In this document: positions 7,411 through 9,030 of the stretch, in pieces | Layout of the letters: every line of letters starts with the position of its first letter | Numbering within the stretch: position 1 is the first letter of the stretch | NCBI GenBank assembly: GCA_947494405.1 | Contig: CANLWQ010000066.1 | Location: 1 to 9,030, forward strand | DNA from: Comamonadaceae bacterium | Lineage (GTDB): Bacteria > Pseudomonadota > Gammaproteobacteria > Burkholderiales > Burkholderiaceae_C | DNA: 9,030 bases | Direction of reading: 5' to 3' | The notes under the pieces: model-generated | What the model was told of the DNA's origin: nothing | The model's database searches: none | What the model saw: the letters and a program-made list of their open reading frames with translations, nothing else | Position numbers and translations under genes: made by a program

Positions 7411-7710
7411 CTAATCAACCGCCGCTGTTTTGCGGGTCTTTTTAACTTTGGCTTTTTTCTTTTTGGCCTTGGTCTTGGTTTTGGCTTTGTCCATGCCCTC
7501 ATCAGCAGCCTGGGCTTTGAAGGCACGAGGTTTGCCTTTGTCAGCCACCTTGTCTGATTGCGAGTCTTCGCAAGGCTTCATTTGGCCTTCTAGCTCGCAC
7601 AGCAGTGCCGGTTTTTCTTTGGCCTTGGCTTGCAGGGCAGGGGGGCTTGCCAGCAACAGGCTAAGCAGTGTCAGACCCAGCGCGCGGGTCAGTAGAGGGT
7701 TGTGTTTCAT
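7411..7710 (-). CDS. Small exported lysine-rich protein of unknown function
   Basis: Not recognised as a named family. The 99-residue product begins with a convincing Sec signal peptide: MKHNPLLTR, a hydrophobic core [12 protein letters not shown] (11-22) and LQA as cleavage site at about residue 28. The predicted mature part of 71 residues contains 20 lysines, mostly in the last 25 residues ([17 protein letters not shown] region, 75-91), and two cysteines (38 and 47) in [12 protein letters not shown] that could form a disulfide. The tail resembles histone-H1-like basic repeats, but the signal peptide argues for the periplasm or cell surface, perhaps contact with anionic envelope polymers (inference). 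AAGGAAGG (7726-7719) lies 8 nt before the ATG and supports the start, even though the first 50 nt overlap the 3' end of pth in another frame. It converges with the ferredoxin gene with only 3 nt between the stops. Confidence 0.72.
   Translation of the reverse strand: MKHNPLLTRALGLTLLSLLLASPPALQAKAKEKPALLCELEGQMKPCEDSQSDKVADKGKPRAFKAQAADEGMDKAKTKTKAKKKKAKVKKTRKTAAVD
7422..7443 (+). terminator. Possible weak rho-independent terminator after the ferredoxin gene
   Basis: A short stem CCGC (7422-7425) / GCGG (7432-7435) with a 6-nt loop is followed by GTCTTTTT (7436-7443) on the plus strand. It lies 15 nt after the ferredoxin stop, inside the 3' end of the convergent lysine-rich gene. The stem is only 4 bp, or 5 with a bulge, so it would be a weak terminator. 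Confidence 0.35.
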
Positions 7711-8341
7711 GCGAATCGCCTTCCTTTAAAGGAGAGGCCGCCGCCGGACGTGGCGGTTTGGGCCTGGGCGGTTTGCTGGTGTGCACCATTTGCATGGCTT
7801 TTTCCATCTCACCGCTTGCCAAGCAGGCTAAGGCTTGCAGGCTGCGGTCAATGGAAGTGTCAATCAATATTCGCTGTTCTGGTGCAGGTTTCTTCAAAAC
7901 CCAGTGAACCACTTCCGACTTGACACCGGGGTGGCCAATGCCTAAGCGCAAGCGCCAGTAGGCATCCGTGCCCATTTGCGCATGGATATCGCGCAAGCCG
8001 TTGTGGCCGGCGTGGCCGCCACCGAGTTTGAGCTTGGCTTCACCCGGTACCAAGTCGAGCTCATCGTGGGCCACCAGCATGTGTTCGGGGGCTATTTTGT
8101 AAAACCGTGCCAAAGCCGACACGGATTTACCCGACAAGTTCATGAAGGTCACCGGCTTGAGCAGCCACAGCGTGTGGCCTTGGTAATTGGCTTTGGCCAC
8201 CCAGCCATGGAAATTTTTGTCGGGCAACAGAGGCACTTTAAGCAGCGCCGCCAATTGGTCTATACACCAAAAACCAGCGTTGTGGCGGGTGTGGTCGTAT
8301 TCCGCGCCTGGGTTGCCTAGACCAACAAACAATTTAATCAT
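7661..8341 (-). CDS. pth: Peptidyl-tRNA hydrolase with extended C-terminal tail
   Basis: Releases tRNA from peptidyl-tRNAs that drop off ribosomes; an essential cytosolic enzyme. From ATG 8341 it has 226 residues. The core is canonical: [17 protein letters not shown] (7-23) with Asn10 and the catalytic His20, TFMNLSG (65-71) with Asn68, HDELD (92-96) with Asp93, and [13 protein letters not shown] (107-119) with Asn114. These positions coincide with the E. coli numbering. The core ends near residue 188. A further 38 or so residues form a Pro-rich, low-complexity tail beginning [10 protein letters not shown]; usual Pth proteins are about 190-200 long. The last 16 codons overlap the next gene in a different frame. 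No Shine-Dalgarno precedes the start; an in-frame GTG at 8374 would add 11 residues unlike Pth. A promoter-like pair directly upstream suggests separate, possibly leaderless, expression after the rplY terminator. Confidence 0.95.
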   Translation of the reverse strand: MIKLFVGLGNPGAEYDHTRHNAGFWCIDQLAALLKVPLLPDKNFHGWVAKANYQGHTLWLLKPVTFMNLSGKSVSALARFYKIAPEHMLVAHDELDLVPGEAKLKLGGGHAGHNGLRDIHAQMGTDAYWRLRLGIGHPGVKSEVVHWVLKKPAPEQRILIDTSIDRSLQALACLASGEMEKAMQMVHTSKPPRPKPPRPAAASPLKEGDSHETQPSTDPRAGSDTA

Positions 8342-8347
8342 GCATAG

Positions 8348-8376
8348 ATTATCTGGCTTGTGAATAGCAGGCACAA
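8348..8376 (-). promoter_or_regulatory. Candidate sigma70-type promoter for pth
   Basis: On the minus strand, TTGTGC (8376-8371), a 17-nt spacer and GATAAT (8353-8348) form a promoter-like pair: the -10 matches 5 of 6 consensus bases and the -35 only 3 of 6. The -10 ends 6 nt before the A of the pth ATG, so transcription would begin at or next to the start codon. The -35 overlaps the T-tract of the rplY terminator. This is sequence matching only. Confidence 0.45.
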
Positions 8377-8399
8377 AAAAGCCCGCTCAGAGCGGGCTT
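8375..8399 (-). terminator. Rho-independent terminator after rplY
   Basis: A perfect 9-bp GC-rich inverted repeat, AAGCCCGCT (8379-8387) and AGCGGGCTT (8391-8399), with a 3-nt loop. On the minus strand it is followed by a run of six T (8380-8375, partly in the stem). It starts 25 nt after the rplY stop, and its orientation fits termination of rplY transcripts before pth. Confidence 0.88.
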
Positions 8400-8424
8400 C
8401 TCATCAAGGCTTTTGTCGCCTAGA

Positions 8425-9030
8425 TTATTTTTTGCCCTTGCCTTTGGCAGGCGCTGCAGCAGCAGCTGCGGGTTCTGGCGCGGCTTCTTCCACAACGGTG
8501 ACCACGCTGACCACCACAGGGTTGTTCTTGCCATGAACCACAGCTTTGACGCCCTTGGGCAAGCTGATGTCATTGACGTGCAATGAGGTACCTTTTTTCA
8601 AGTCGCTCAAATCGACGGCGATGAACTCGGGCAAATCAGCGGGCAAGCAAGTGATTTCCAGCTCGTTGATGACGGGGTTGACCAAACAAGCATCTAATTT
8701 GACAGCAGGTGAATTCTCTTGGCCGCTGAAGTGCATAGGCACTTTCATGTGCAAAACCGTATCGGCTTCCACACGTTGGAAGTCAATATGCAGCACCAGC
8801 TGTTTGAAAGGGTGGTATTGCACATCGCGCAACAACACTTTGGAGGTTTGACCAGCGAATTCCATCTCGAGGATGGTGGCGTGGAATGCCTCTTTTTTCA
8901 GGGCATGCCACAGTGCGTTGTGGTCGAGTTCGATGGCCTGGGGCTGATGCGCCTTGCCACCATAGACGATACCGGGCGTGCGACCGGTGATGCGAAGACG
9001 GCGGCTCGCACCCGTACCTTGCTTAGCGCG
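8425..9030 (-). CDS. rplY: Ribosomal protein L25, CTC (two-domain) form, N-terminus beyond window
   Basis: A 5S-rRNA-binding protein of the large ribosomal subunit in its long general-stress-protein CTC form. 201 residues are visible, entering in frame at 9030 with [25 protein letters not shown], the typical start of the 5S-binding domain; only a few N-terminal residues should be missing. The middle part, with [22 protein letters not shown], ends the first domain, and the second (TL5-type) beta domain includes [31 protein letters not shown]. The C-terminus is a low-complexity Glu/Ala/Pro run ending in a basic KGKGKK, common in betaproteobacterial L25 and probably flexible. It is followed by a strong terminator and then pth, a pairing widely conserved in bacteria. 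Confidence 0.96.
   Translation of the reverse strand, partial: RAKQGTGASRRLRITGRTPGIVYGGKAHQPQAIELDHNALWHALKKEAFHATILEMEFAGQTSKVLLRDVQYHPFKQLVLHIDFQRVEADTVLHMKVPMHFSGQENSPAVKLDACLVNPVINELEITCLPADLPEFIAVDLSDLKKGTSLHVNDISLPKGVKAVVHGKNNPVVVSVVTVVEEAAPEPAAAAAAPAKGKGKK

Overview
The window looks like ordinary chromosomal DNA of a betaproteobacterium, most likely Burkholderiales and probably Comamonadaceae. This rests on gene order (ftsY divergent from an M16 peptidase pair, then rsmD, coaD and a YfhL-type ferredoxin; rplY followed by pth), on protein flavour and on a moderately high GC content. The taxon is an inference from reading, not a search. Genes are packed tightly, with several stop/start overlaps. 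There is no tRNA, rRNA, CRISPR array, insertion sequence or prophage sign, and no gene-free stretch longer than about 85 bases.

Left block, minus strand (3263 to 1): ftsY (signal recognition particle receptor), a small DUF962/Mpo1-like membrane protein, an APH-fold small-molecule kinase, and a divergent enolase paralogue that runs off the left edge. Spacings are 18 nt, about 11 nt (or a 7-nt overlap, depending on the kinase start) and a 1-nt TGATG overlap, so this is probably one transcription unit. The kinase/enolase pair is the least explained part of the window. It could form a short pathway in which a kinase makes a phosphorylated acid and an enolase-fold enzyme dehydrates it.

Middle block, plus strand (3329 to 7407): two exported M16 peptidase-family proteins, the first with the full zinc motif and the second without it, expected to work as a heterodimer in the periplasm. 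They are followed by rsmD (16S rRNA m2G966 methyltransferase), coaD (coenzyme A biosynthesis) and a 2[4Fe-4S] ferredoxin. The first three genes are joined by 4-nt overlaps (ATGA, TTGA). A 65-bp intergenic region separates this block from ftsY and should hold divergent promoters.

Right block, minus strand (9030 to 7411): rplY (ribosomal protein L25/CTC, N-terminus cut by the window edge), a clear rho-independent terminator, pth (peptidyl-tRNA hydrolase) with an unusual Pro-rich C-terminal tail, and a small exported lysine-rich protein whose first 50 nt overlap the end of pth. A good sigma70-like promoter lies so close to the pth start that the pth mRNA may be leaderless.

I did not find a defence system or other clearly novel machinery. 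The points worth a second look are the kinase/enolase pair, the pth tail and its overlap with the lysine-rich gene, and the possible leaderless pth promoter.
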